64,000 bases of DNA from Nocardia rhamnosiphila NBRC 108938. Its GTDB lineage: Bacteria > Actinomycetota > Actinomycetes > Mycobacteriales > Mycobacteriaceae. Each line of letters starts with the position of its first letter. Within the stretch, counting starts at the first letter, position 1. A model generated the notes under the pieces. The model worked only from the letters and a program-made list of their open reading frames with translations. It ran no database searches and was not told where the DNA came from. The position numbers and the translations under genes were made by a program. This document shows, piece by piece, positions 9,887 through 18,326 of the stretch. The DNA lies in the NCBI RefSeq assembly GCF_000720425.1, contig NZ_JOAJ01000008.1, positions 372,001 through 436,000 on the forward strand. Direction: 5' to 3'.

Positions 9887-11178
9887 TGGCCGCGGGCGGC
9901 CCCTCGTCCACCAGTGCCCCGCTGCCCGCCGCCAGCCGGGGGGTGGCCCAGCGCAGCGAGCACGAACCCGATGAGGGTGGCCATTTCGGCGTCTACGGCG
10001 GCCGGCATGTACCCGAGGCGCTGATGGCGGTGATCGAGGAGGTCACCGCCGAATACGACAAGGCGCGGCTGGACCCGGACTTCCTCGCCGAACTGGACCG
10101 GCTGCAGCGCGATTACACCGGCCGGCCGTCGCCGGTCTTCGAATGCGTGAACCTGGCCGAGCACGCCGGCGGCGCGCGAATCCTGCTCAAACGCGAGGAC
10201 CTGAACCACACCGGGTCGCACAAGATCAACAATGTGCTGGGCCAGGCGCTGCTCGCCAAGCGGATGGGCAAGACCCGGATCATCGCCGAAACGGGCGCCG
10301 GGCAGCACGGTGTCGCCACCGCCACCGCGTGCGCGCTGCTGGGCCTGAAATGCATTGTCTACATGGGTGCCGTGGATACCGCGCGGCAGGCGCTCAACGT
10401 GGCCCGGATGCGCTTGCTCGGCGCCGAGGTCGTCTCGGTGACCCTGGGCTCGCAGACACTCAAGGACGCGATCAACGAGGCGCTGCGCGACTGGGTCACC
10501 AATGCCGACGACACCTACTACTGCTTCGGCACCGCCGCCGGACCCCATCCCTTCCCGGTGATGGTCCGCGATTTCCAGCGGGTCGTCGGACTGGAGGCCC
10601 GCGCGCAGGTGCAGTCCCTGACCGGGCGCCTGCCCGACGCGGTGACCGCCTGTGTGGGCGGCGGCTCCAACGCCATCGGAATCTTCCACGCCTTCATCGA
10701 CGACCCCGGCGTCCGGCTGATCGGATACGAGGCGGCCGGTGACGGTGTGGAGACCGGACGGCACGCGGCCACTTTCGCCGGCGGTTCCCCGGGTGCGTTC
10801 CAGGGCGCCTACTCGTACCTGCTGCAGGACGAGGACGGTCAGACCATCGACTCGCATTCCATCTCCGCCGGGCTGGACTATCCCGGCGTCGGCCCGGAGC
10901 ACGCTTTCCTGAAGGATATCGGCCGCGCCGAGTATCTCCCGGTCACCGATACCGCCGCGATGGACGCCCTGCTGCTGCTGAGCCGCGCCGAGGGCATCAT
11001 CCCGGCCATCGAATCGGCGCACGCGGTGGCCGGGGCGATCGAACTCGGCCGGGAACTCGGCGAGGGCGCGATCATCCTGGTGAACCTGTCCGGTCGTGGT
11101 GACAAGGATATGGATACCGCCGCCCGCTGGTTCGGGCTCTTCGACGATCCGGACACCGGCAAGGAGAACGGTCAGTGA
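9883..11178 (+). CDS. trpB: tryptophan synthase beta chain TrpB
   Basis: This is a 431-aa PLP enzyme. The Schiff-base Lys lies in [10 protein letters not shown], the substrate loop is [10 protein letters not shown], and the phosphate-binding loop is GGGSNAIG; the C-terminal NLSGRGDKD is typical. It condenses indole with serine in the alpha2-beta2 complex. The start ATG overlaps the trpC stop (ATGA), and its stop overlaps the trpA GTG, implying coupled translation for stoichiometry. An extra N-terminal stretch of about 30 residues precedes [12 protein letters not shown], so a downstream start is conceivable. Confidence 0.98.
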   Translation: MMAAGGPSSTSAPLPAASRGVAQRSEHEPDEGGHFGVYGGRHVPEALMAVIEEVTAEYDKARLDPDFLAELDRLQRDYTGRPSPVFECVNLAEHAGGARILLKREDLNHTGSHKINNVLGQALLAKRMGKTRIIAETGAGQHGVATATACALLGLKCIVYMGAVDTARQALNVARMRLLGAEVVSVTLGSQTLKDAINEALRDWVTNADDTYYCFGTAAGPHPFPVMVRDFQRVVGLEARAQVQSLTGRLPDAVTACVGGGSNAIGIFHAFIDDPGVRLIGYEAAGDGVETGRHAATFAGGSPGAFQGAYSYLLQDEDGQTIDSHSISAGLDYPGVGPEHAFLKDIGRAEYLPVTDTAAMDALLLLSRAEGIIPAIESAHAVAGAIELGRELGEGAIILVNLSGRGDKDMDTAARWFGLFDDPDTGKENGQ

Positions 11179-11975
11179 GTTCCGATTCCCGACTCGGCCC
11201 CACCTTCGCCGCCTGCCGGGCCGAAAACCGGGCCGCGCTGATCGGGTATCTGCCCGCGGGATACCCGGACCTCGAGGGATCGCGCCGGGTCGTCCGCGCG
11301 ATGGTCGAATCCGGTTGCGATATCGTCGAAGTCGGCGTCGCCTATTCCGATCCGGTGATGGACGGACCCACCATCCAGGCCGCGGCCGATCAGGCGCTGC
11401 GCGGCGGGGTCCGGGTGCGCGATGTGTTCTCCGTGGTCGAGGCCGTGACGAGTGCGGGTGCGCAGGCCGTGGTGATGACCTACTGGAACCCGGTGCTCAA
11501 GTACGGTGTGGACCGTTTCGCCCGCGACCTGGCCGCGGCCGGTGGTGCCGGACTGATCACCCCGAACCTGATCCCGGAGGAAGCGGGTGACTGGTTCGCC
11601 GCCTCCGACGCCCATCATCTCGACCGGATCTTCCTGGTCGCCCCGTCCTCCACCGAGGAGCGTCTGGCCTCCACCCTCGAGGCCAGCTCCGGTTTCGTCT
11701 ACGCCGCGTCGACCATGGGTGTCACCGGCGCCCGCGACGCCGTCTCGACCATGGCGCCCGCTCTGTGCGCGCGAATCCGTGAGCACAGCGAAATCCCGAT
11801 CGGTGTGGGCCTGGGAGTGCGCTCCGGCGCGCAGGCCGCCGAGATCGCCGCGTACGCCGACGGTGTGATCGTCGGGTCCGCCCTCGTATCGGCCGCCGCA
11901 CAGGGCCTGGACGCGGTCCGTGCCCTGACCGGCGAGCTGGCCGACGGGGTCCGCGCGGCGACTGTCACCTCCTGA
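11175..11975 (+). CDS. trpA: tryptophan synthase alpha chain TrpA
   Basis: This 266-aa barrel has [11 protein letters not shown], the catalytic Glu in [18 protein letters not shown], and the catalytic-Asp loop [11 protein letters not shown]. The phosphate-site motif [12 protein letters not shown] is also present. It cleaves indole glycerol phosphate and channels indole to TrpB. The GTG start overlaps the trpB stop by 3 bases (GTGA). It ends the trp unit; lgt follows after 72 bases with its own promoter. Confidence 0.97.
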   Translation: MSSDSRLGPTFAACRAENRAALIGYLPAGYPDLEGSRRVVRAMVESGCDIVEVGVAYSDPVMDGPTIQAAADQALRGGVRVRDVFSVVEAVTSAGAQAVVMTYWNPVLKYGVDRFARDLAAAGGAGLITPNLIPEEAGDWFAASDAHHLDRIFLVAPSSTEERLASTLEASSGFVYAASTMGVTGARDAVSTMAPALCARIREHSEIPIGVGLGVRSGAQAAEIAAYADGVIVGSALVSAAAQGLDAVRALTGELADGVRAATVTS

Positions 11976-12013
11976 TCGGCGTGCTTCCCGTGACACACGG
12001 GTGGAGCCCGTAC

Positions 12014-12041
12014 TTGCCTGGATAATCGGCTCGACTACGGT
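12014..12041 (+). promoter_or_regulatory. lgt promoter, leaderless
   Basis: The -35 TTGCCT (12014-12019), a 16-base spacer and the -10 TACGGT (12036-12041) are followed by the GTG start 6 bases later. No Shine-Dalgarno is visible, so a leaderless mRNA is likely. Confidence 0.65.
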
Positions 12042-12047
12042 TGCCCC

Positions 12048-13409
12048 GTGACCGTTATCGCCGCACCGGATACCGTCGCGACCGCCGGAACCCCCGGCGG
12101 CGCCGTCCCGCACGCCGCCGATCTACTGGCCTATCTCCCCAGTCCGCCGCAGGGCGTCTGGGAAATCGGGCCGTTCCCGCTGCGGGCGTATGCGATCTGC
12201 ATCATCCTCGGGATCATCGTCGCCATCTGGTGGGGCGAGAAACGCTGGCAGGCCCGTGGCGGCGAAGCCGGCACCGTGCTGGATGTCGCGGTCTTCGCCG
12301 TCCCGTTCGGGCTCGTCGGCGGACGCCTCTACCACGTCGCCACCGACTGGCAGAAGTACTTCGGCGCCGACGGCAACCCGGTGGATGCGCTGAAGATCTA
12401 CCAGGGCGGGCTCGGTATCTGGGGCGCGGTCTTCTTCGGCGCCATCGGTGCCTGGGTCGCCTGCCGCATCTACAAGATCCCGCTGCCCGCGCTCGGCGAC
12501 GCCGTCGCCCCGGCGATTCTGCTGGCGCAGGCCATCGGGCGGCTCGGCAACTACTTCAACCAGGAGCTCTACGGCCGGGAAACCGATCTGCCGTGGGGCC
12601 TGGAGATCTATCTCCGGTTCGACGATTCCGGCCGGCTCGACATGATGAACGGTGTCTCCTCCGGCGAGGTGCATTCGATCGTGCACCCCACATTCCTCTA
12701 CGAGTTGATCTGGAACGTGCTGGTGGTGGTCGCGCTGGTGCTGATCGACCGGCGTTTCCGGATCGGCCACGGCCGGCTGTTCGCCCTGTACGTGGCCGGT
12801 TACTGCTTCGGCCGGTTCTTCGTCGAGCTCATGCGTGACGACGAGGCCACGCAGATCGCGGGTATCCGGATCAACTCGTTCACCTCCGGTCTGGTGTTCC
12901 TCGCCGCGGTCGCCTATGTCCTGTTCGCGACCAAGGGGCGCGAAACCCCCGAGCAGCTGAGCCCGGACGCGGCTCCCCGGCCGTGGCCGTGGCAGCTGGG
13001 CGCATTGCGTGCGGCGGGGGCCGCCGGCGCGGCGGGTTCGGTGGCGACGGCGACAGACGCCACCGGCGAGACGGTCGAGGACGCCGCCGGTGACGCGGCC
13101 GGGGATGCCGGAAAGGGCGAGGCGGGGGACCCCGGAAAGGACGCGGCCGGGGGCGCCGGAAAGGATGAGGTCGGGGACGCCGGAACCGCCGGTGCCGCAT
13201 CGGCTTCCGAGCCTGCGGCAGGAAAGGAAGCGCTCGGCGAAGCCGGGGAGACCGATTCGGGCGCCGCGGACCCGGATGCGACGGAGGCGAAGTCGGGTTC
13301 CGGCTCGGCCGAGGCGGAATCGGCGGCGACCGCGACCGGGTCATCCGATGATTCCGTGCCCGAGAAGGACGGCGAAGCCGCCGAATCCGCTGCTCCGCGA
13401 GGCAAATAG
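12048..13409 (+). CDS. lgt: prolipoprotein diacylglyceryl transferase Lgt with long repetitive tail
   Basis: This is a 453-aa integral membrane protein. The first 300 residues are Lgt: VGGRLYHVATDW, the signature QAIGRLGNYFNQELYGRET with the essential Arg, and the later HPTFLYELIWN. It transfers diacylglyceryl to the lipobox Cys of preprolipoproteins, such as the substrate-binding lipoproteins encoded at 21265 and 33615. A cytoplasmic tail of about 150 residues, rich in Ala, Gly, Glu and Asp, has 8-aa imperfect repeats (GDAGKGEA, GDPGKDAA, GGAGKDEV at 13101-13172). E. coli Lgt is only about 290 aa. The order after trpA matches mycobacteria. Confidence 0.95.
   Translation: MTVIAAPDTVATAGTPGGAVPHAADLLAYLPSPPQGVWEIGPFPLRAYAICIILGIIVAIWWGEKRWQARGGEAGTVLDVAVFAVPFGLVGGRLYHVATDWQKYFGADGNPVDALKIYQGGLGIWGAVFFGAIGAWVACRIYKIPLPALGDAVAPAILLAQAIGRLGNYFNQELYGRETDLPWGLEIYLRFDDSGRLDMMNGVSSGEVHSIVHPTFLYELIWNVLVVVALVLIDRRFRIGHGRLFALYVAGYCFGRFFVELMRDDEATQIAGIRINSFTSGLVFLAAVAYVLFATKGRETPEQLSPDAAPRPWPWQLGALRAAGAAGAAGSVATATDATGETVEDAAGDAAGDAGKGEAGDPGKDAAGGAGKDEVGDAGTAGAASASEPAAGKEALGEAGETDSGAADPDATEAKSGSGSAEAESAATATGSSDDSVPEKDGEAAESAAPRGK
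13101..13196 (+). repeat. imperfect 24-bp coding repeats in the lgt tail
   Basis: Four adjacent 24-base units encode G-(D/G)-(A/P)-G-K/T-type octapeptides, each with a CCGGAAAGG-like core in the first three. Confidence 0.7.
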
Positions 13410-13512
13410 GACTCCGTTCGGCGGGCGGTGCGGGCGTCTGGCAGCATCTTGTCGGAGGGGAGGCGACACCAGGTTGTCTTCCGCTGCCGGGGGCACCGAC
13501 CAAGGAGGAACG

Positions 13513-14016
13513 ATGACCGATCCGTACCAGCAGGGCGGGCCGCAGTACGGCCCACCCGGAACCGGGCCGGACCTGAGCAAATCGCCCGGTGCGCCGGGCT
13601 ACCCGTCGCAGCCGCAACCGCAGCCCTACCAGTCCTATCCGTCCCAGCCGCAGCCGTACCCGCCGCAGGGCCAGTACGGGGCGCCTCCCGGCTACGGCCA
13701 GCCGCCGGCCGGCTACGGCCCCCCGATGGGCCCCGGCGGATACAACCCGATGGACCCCGAGGCGCCGTACGGCCGGGATATGAACGGCGTGCCGTACTCG
13801 GACAAGCAGAAACTGACCGCCGGTCTGTTGCAGATCTTCCTGGGCGCGTTCGGTGCGGGACGGTTCTACATCGGCGATACCGGTATCGCGATCGCCCAGA
13901 TCGCGGTTACCTGGCTCACCTGTGGCTTCGGTGGTATCTGGCCGCTCATCGACGGCATCATGATGCTCACCGGCAGTGTGCAGGACCCGCAGGGACGGCC
14001 CCTGCGCGAGAACTGA
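13513..14016 (+). CDS. TM2 domain-containing protein
   Basis: This 167-aa protein has an N-terminal half rich in Pro, Gln, Gly and Tyr (repeats such as PSQPQPYP and GQPPAGYGPP). A TM2 domain follows: a short connector (SDKQKLTAGLLQIFLGAFG), AGRFYIGD, and two membrane helices ending near LIDGIMMLTG. TM2 proteins are small membrane proteins of unknown function, and the proline-rich extension is common in actinobacteria. AAGGAGGA sits 4 bases before the ATG. A strong terminator follows, so it closes the lgt unit. Confidence 0.88.
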   Translation: MTDPYQQGGPQYGPPGTGPDLSKSPGAPGYPSQPQPQPYQSYPSQPQPYPPQGQYGAPPGYGQPPAGYGPPMGPGGYNPMDPEAPYGRDMNGVPYSDKQKLTAGLLQIFLGAFGAGRFYIGDTGIAIAQIAVTWLTCGFGGIWPLIDGIMMLTGSVQDPQGRPLREN

Positions 14017-14034
14017 CCCGCGACACGCTTTCCG

Positions 14035-14068
14035 CAGACCCCCGGCGCCCCGGGGGTCTGTTCTGTTT
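14035..14068 (+). terminator. intrinsic terminator after TM2 gene
   Basis: CAGACCCCCGG and CCGGGGGTCTG form a perfect 11-bp stem with a 4-base loop, followed by TTCTGTTT. It is the clearest intrinsic terminator in the window. Confidence 0.85.
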
Positions 14069-14227
14069 CCCGGGTGGTCCGCGTGTCGCTGTGCGGCGGG
14101 GCGTTGTCCACGCCCGGGGATGCGGCCGCGGGCACGCCGACTTCGGGTGCCGTAGCGTGGAGTTCACCGTCGTGTAGCTATGCAGTTAAATCCGTATGGC
14201 AGAGTTAGCTTCGCAGGTCTACCCGCT

Positions 14228-14256
14228 GATCCGCCGTATGCTGCGGTCGGCGGATC
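14228..14256. promoter_or_regulatory. inverted repeat upstream of pyk
   Basis: GATCCGCCG and CGGCGGATC form a 9-bp inverted repeat with an 11-base loop, about 40 bases before the pyk -10 box. It is a possible operator; no protein can be named. Confidence 0.3.
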
Positions 14257-14293
14257 GCCCGGGGGCGGGCGGAACGGGACAACTCGGCAGGAT

Positions 14294-14299
14294 TAGGCT
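14294..14299 (+). promoter_or_regulatory. -10 box of leaderless pyk promoter
   Basis: TAGGCT ends 6 bases before the GTG at 14306, with no Shine-Dalgarno. Confidence 0.55.
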
Positions 14300-14305
14300 C
14301 GACAC

Positions 14306-15724
14306 GTGATGCGACGGACGAAGATTGTGTGCACCCTCGGCCCGGCCACTGCCACCGAGGAACGTATTCGAGAGCTCGTCGAGAGTGGTATGGATGTCGC
14401 CCGGCTCAATTTCAGCCACGGCGAGCACTCCGACCACGCCGAAAACTACAAGAAGGTGCGGCAGGCCTGCGACGATCTCGGCCGCGCCGTCGGCATACTC
14501 GCCGATCTGCAAGGCCCCAAGATCCGACTGGGTCGCTTCGCCGAGGACCGGACGGTCTGGGCGACCGGTGAGACCGTGCGTATCACCGTCGACGATATCG
14601 TCGGCAGCCACGACCGCGTCTCCACCACCTACAAACAGCTCGCCGCCGACGCCAAATCCGGCGACCGGCTGCTGGTCGACGACGGCAAGGTCGGGCTCGA
14701 GGTGATCCGCGTCGAGGGCAACGACGTGGTCTGCGAGGTGACCGAGGGCGGCCCGGTCAGCAATAACAAAGGCGTTTCGCTGCCGGGTATGGACGTTTCG
14801 GTGCCCGCGCTCTCCGAGAAGGACATCGAGGATCTGGAATTCGCGCTCAACCTGGGCGTGGACTTCATCGCGCTGTCGTTCGTGCGCTCCCCCTCGGATA
14901 TCGAACTCGTCCACGATGTGATGGACCGGGTCGGTCGCCGGGTGCCGGTGATCGGCAAATTGGAGAAGCCCGAGGCCATCGACAACCTCGAGGCCGTGGT
15001 CCTGGCGTTCGACGCGGTCATGGTGGCCCGCGGCGACCTCGGTGTGGAACTGCCGCTCGAGCAGGTGCCGATCGTGCAGAAGCGGGCGATCCAGATGGCG
15101 CGGGAGAACGCCAAGCCGGTCATCGTGGCCACCCAGATGCTCGAATCGATGATCGAGAATTCCCGGCCGACCCGCGCGGAGGCCTCGGATGTGGCGAACG
15201 CGGTGCTCGACGGCGCGGACGCGGTCATGCTGTCCGGGGAAACCTCGGTCGGTCGGTACCCGATCGAGACCGTGCGCACCATGGCCCGCATCGTGCACGC
15301 GGTGGAGACCGAATCCACCAATGTCCCGCCGCTCACCCACACCCCGCGGACCAAGCGCGGTGTGATCTCCTACGCGGCCCGCGATATCGGGGAACGTCTC
15401 AACGCCAAGGCCCTGGTGGCCTTCACCCAGTCCGGTGACACGGTCCGCCGGCTGGCCCGGCTGCACACGCCGCTGCCGCTGCTGGCGTTCACCCCCCTTC
15501 CGGAAGTACGCAGCCAGCTGGCACTGACCTGGGGCACCGAAACCTTCATCGTGCCTACCGTGGACAGCACCGATGCCATGATCAAACAGGTCGATCAGGC
15601 GCTGCTGAGCATGAACCGGTACCGCAAGGGCGACCTCGTGGTCATCGTCGCGGGCTCCCCTCCCGGTACCGTCGGTTCCACCAACCTGATCCATGTGCAC
15701 CGCATCGGCGAGGAGGACCACTGA
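14306..15724 (+). CDS. pyk: pyruvate kinase
   Basis: At 472 aa the protein equals the mycobacterial enzyme in length. It carries KIVCTLGPAT, ARLNFSHG, the signature VIGKLEKPEAIDNLEAV with the catalytic Lys, MVARGDLGVELP, and MLSGETSVGRYP. It converts PEP and ADP to pyruvate and ATP, with an allosteric C-terminal domain (FTQSGDTVRRLAR). GTG 14306 is chosen over the adjacent ATG 14309 from alignment and the -10 spacing. The stop is joined to a 9-codon minigene that overlaps the tesB start. Confidence 0.97.
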   Translation: MMRRTKIVCTLGPATATEERIRELVESGMDVARLNFSHGEHSDHAENYKKVRQACDDLGRAVGILADLQGPKIRLGRFAEDRTVWATGETVRITVDDIVGSHDRVSTTYKQLAADAKSGDRLLVDDGKVGLEVIRVEGNDVVCEVTEGGPVSNNKGVSLPGMDVSVPALSEKDIEDLEFALNLGVDFIALSFVRSPSDIELVHDVMDRVGRRVPVIGKLEKPEAIDNLEAVVLAFDAVMVARGDLGVELPLEQVPIVQKRAIQMARENAKPVIVATQMLESMIENSRPTRAEASDVANAVLDGADAVMLSGETSVGRYPIETVRTMARIVHAVETESTNVPPLTHTPRTKRGVISYAARDIGERLNAKALVAFTQSGDTVRRLARLHTPLPLLAFTPLPEVRSQLALTWGTETFIVPTVDSTDAMIKQVDQALLSMNRYRKGDLVVIVAGSPPGTVGSTNLIHVHRIGEEDH

Positions 15725-15749
15725 TGACCGAGGATCGCGGAGCCGCTCG

Positions 15750-16643
15750 GTGAGCGCGCCGGTCGACGAAACCGAGACGGACAACCACACCGATCTCGAC
15801 ACCCTGCTGGAACTGCTGGACCTCGACGAGGTGTCCGAGGACGTATTTCTCGGACACCATCCCGAGAAGGTGTCCAGCCGGACCTTCGGCGGTCAACTCG
15901 TCTCCCAGGCGGTGATCGCGGCGGGCCGGACCGCCGGACATCGTCCGATCCACGTGCTGAACGCTCATTTCGTGCGCGGCGGCGATGTGAAGAAGCCGAT
16001 CGAGTACCACGTGGAGCGGCATCGTGACGGCCGGGCATTCGCCAACCGCACGGTCACCGCCACCCAGGACGGCCAGGAACTGTTCGTCATGCTGGCCTCG
16101 TTCCAGGAGTGGGGTAAGGGCCTCGAGCACGCGCACGAGCGGCCCGAGGTGCCGGACCCGGAGACCCTGCCGCGGATCCAGGAGAGCTTCGCCGGGTTCG
16201 AGGACAAACTCGAGATGTTCGTGAACGCCCCGCATCCGATCGATATGCGGTACACGAACGATCCGGCCTGGATTCTCAAGGGGACCGGAGAGAAGCTCAA
16301 TCACAACCGGGTGTGGATGCGCGCCGACGGCACTCTGCCCGACGATCCGCTGATCCATGTCGCGGCGCTGAGCTATTCCTCCGACACCACCGTGCTCGAT
16401 TCGATCATCACCACGCACGGCCTGTCGTGGGGTCTGGACCGGATCGTGGCCGCCACGGTGAACCATTCCATCTGGTTCCACCGGCCGTTCCGTTTCGACG
16501 ACTGGGCGCTGTACTCCACCGAGTCCCCGGTCGCCGCGGGATCGCGAGGCCTGGCCACGGGCCGGTTCTACTCGCGCGCGGGCGACCTGCTGGCCACGAC
16601 CGTGCAGGAAGGCGTGATCCGGCACTTCCCGGCTCGCCGCTGA
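15750..16643 (+). CDS. tesB: acyl-CoA thioesterase II
   Basis: This 297-aa double-hotdog thioesterase begins its domain with TLLELLDLDEVSEDVFLG and has RTFGGQLVSQAV. The C-terminal half contains SIWFHRPFRFDDWALYSTES and GLATGRFYSRAGDLLATTVQEG, the TesB hallmarks bearing the Asp-Gln-Thr site. It hydrolyses fatty acyl-CoAs. The GTG at 15750 fits the family N-terminus. It lies 25 bases after pyk, as tesB1 follows pykA in mycobacteria. A 9-codon ORF (15724-15753) bridges the two. Confidence 0.93.
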   Translation: MSAPVDETETDNHTDLDTLLELLDLDEVSEDVFLGHHPEKVSSRTFGGQLVSQAVIAAGRTAGHRPIHVLNAHFVRGGDVKKPIEYHVERHRDGRAFANRTVTATQDGQELFVMLASFQEWGKGLEHAHERPEVPDPETLPRIQESFAGFEDKLEMFVNAPHPIDMRYTNDPAWILKGTGEKLNHNRVWMRADGTLPDDPLIHVAALSYSSDTTVLDSIITTHGLSWGLDRIVAATVNHSIWFHRPFRFDDWALYSTESPVAAGSRGLATGRFYSRAGDLLATTVQEGVIRHFPARR

Positions 16644-16662
16644 GCAGACGCGAACTGCCGGA

Positions 16663-17070
16663 TCAGAGTCGCTCCGGCAACAGCGGTTCCCGGCCGAGAT
16701 CGGTGCGCTGTTCGGCGCTGAAGGTGAACGGGGCGCCGGGGCCGTGTGCGTCCAATCCGCGGAGCAGCCGGTGTTCGAGGGCGGCGAGATAACCGTCGGT
16801 GAGTTCGGCCGGATCGCCGGCCAGGCTCAGCGCGATCTCGAATGTCGCGTGCCCCTGCGGCTGCGCCCCGGGATTCGCGGTGCGCCAGCGGCTGTCGAAC
16901 TCGCGGTGCCGGGAATCGTCCTCGGCGACGGGCAGGGTGAAACGCCACGCGCAGATATCACCGTCACCCAGATGCTCGTCCAGTTCCGCTCGGACGGTGT
17001 CGACGAGATCGTCCAGGATTTCCGGGGTCACATAAACATGAAGCGAAACATCCGAAATGCGTTTCGGCAT
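16663..17070 (-). CDS. conserved hypothetical protein (135 aa)
   Basis: I do not recognise a family. The protein begins MPKRISDVSLHVYVTPEILDDLVDTVRAEL. It has regular alpha/beta character, no membrane segment or signal peptide, and codon use like its neighbours. The opening strand followed by a helix (DLVDTVRAELDEHLGD) resembles a small ferredoxin-like or ligand-binding fold, which is a guess. It is convergent with tesB. A TACACT -10 candidate lies about 70 bases upstream of the ATG. Confidence 0.7.
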   Translation of the reverse strand: MPKRISDVSLHVYVTPEILDDLVDTVRAELDEHLGDGDICAWRFTLPVAEDDSRHREFDSRWRTANPGAQPQGHATFEIALSLAGDPAELTDGYLAALEHRLLRGLDAHGPGAPFTFSAEQRTDLGREPLLPERL

Positions 17071-17317
17071 GCCTGATTCCTGTCGTGTGTCGAACCTGCA
17101 ACGGGATCGGATTCTTCGGAACGATGGTCCGGATGGCGAGTGTAGTGCCCGGAACGTGGAAAGTCAGGTTGCACGCCGGTATTCGCGGTTGTCCGGGGCG
17201 CCGGCGGGCCGGACGCGGGTCCGCGGGGCCCGGCCTGCCGCGGCACGGCGGGGAATCGGCGGGTCGGCTCCCGCGGCGGACCGCGCGCCGGTCAGACCGG
17301 TGTTCGGGCTCGGGGCC

Positions 17318-17947
17318 TCATGCGTACCAGCCGGTGTGCTGGGCCGCGACCAGTGGTGAGAGCCGGGGGGCGGCGGCATTCGGCTGCACCACCAGCGGTG
17401 GCCGGCCCCACTGCCGATCCCCGGGCGTGGCGGTGGGGGCCAGGGCCACCAGCAGCGGTACCAGCGCGTCGGCGATCCGGTCACCGACCTCGCAGTACGC
17501 CTTGGCCGACAGGCCCACCGGGTCGGCGATGTTCTCCCGCCCGACCCGCGACAGGTTGTGCCGGTGGCGATGCAGATCGGCCACGGTCCGGGCACCGGTG
17601 ACGCGGGCGATCCGGTAGGCCTCCAGCAGCGTGAAGGTCCGTGAGTTCGAGCCGGCTGCCGTGTCGCCCACCTCGTCGCGAATGTTCTCGGTCATGGTGA
17701 GTACGACATCCGCGCGATCGATATGCTCGGGTCTGAGTTTGCGCGCACGGAAACCACCGGGATCCCCACCGAGCCCGGTGATGGCCTCGGCCGCCCGCGG
17801 TTCCACCGGAAAGCCCACCAGGGCCCGGGTGCCGGCACTTTCGGCGGTGATGCCGGTGAGCCGGTATTCGACTGCGATGGAACGGGTGAGCCGTTCGGCG
17901 ATCACCGAGCGGCACACGTTTCCATTGCAGACGAACAGGATGTGCAT
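17318..17947 (-). CDS. low-molecular-weight protein tyrosine phosphatase
   Basis: This 209-aa protein opens with the P-loop VCNGNVCRS, where Cys7 is the nucleophile and Arg13 binds phosphate. It has the late Asp-Pro general-acid loop in NIADPVG. It would dephosphorylate phosphotyrosine proteins; arsenate reductase activity shares this fold and cannot be excluded. It is longer than typical LMW-PTPs (about 155 aa) because of the middle and a C-terminal extension. ATG 17947 is chosen because the first beta strand MHILFVC starts there. It is divergent from the DUF1254 gene. Confidence 0.85.
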   Translation of the reverse strand: MHILFVCNGNVCRSVIAERLTRSIAVEYRLTGITAESAGTRALVGFPVEPRAAEAITGLGGDPGGFRARKLRPEHIDRADVVLTMTENIRDEVGDTAAGSNSRTFTLLEAYRIARVTGARTVADLHRHRHNLSRVGRENIADPVGLSAKAYCEVGDRIADALVPLLVALAPTATPGDRQWGRPPLVVQPNAAAPRLSPLVAAQHTGWYA

Positions 17948-18326
17948 AGCGGCAACGGTAATTCGCGCCGTCCGCGCTGAGCACCGGTCTCTGTGCAATT
18001 TCACAGCGCTCCGGGTGTCAATTCATCTGCGCGTAGCGTGCCGTACACGAATCCGGCCCGATTTTTCCCGGCGGTACGAAAAATGTTTCCGTGAAGACCG
18101 TGCCGTTCCCTCCGGTGGGGCCGTGCGGTCCGCCTGCGGAGTTCTAATTCCGAGAGGATCCGTCCCGGATGCCCGGATGCCCGGATGCCCGGATGCCCGG
18201 ATGCCCGGATGCCCGGATGCCCGGATGCCCGGATGCCCGGATGCCCGGATGCCCGGAACGATCCGCGGCGTACGGTGGCCGAAGTATGCCCGGAGGACCC
18301 GTCGAGTGAGGGGAAGGTGGCTGCTC
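17948..18326. other. divergent intergenic region with tandem repeat
   Basis: No gene is supported. It holds AT-richer sequence near 18040-18090, the 8-bp tandem array, a TACGGT -10 candidate at 18271-18276, and GGAGGA at 18292-18297. Confidence 0.6.
18164..18256. repeat. 11 perfect copies of an 8-bp repeat (ATGCCCGG)
   Basis: Units run without change from 18169 to 18256, preceded by a partial CCCGG (18164-18168). The array lies 70 bases before the DUF1254 gene start and just upstream of a -10 candidate. Because 8 is not a multiple of 3, all forward frames read the same MPGCPDAR octapeptide, so an open frame here does not imply coding. Confidence 0.97.

Noticed and set aside
18169..18256. Tandem repeats as a CRISPR array
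   Set aside because: Units are 8 bp and contiguous with no spacers, and no cas genes are near.
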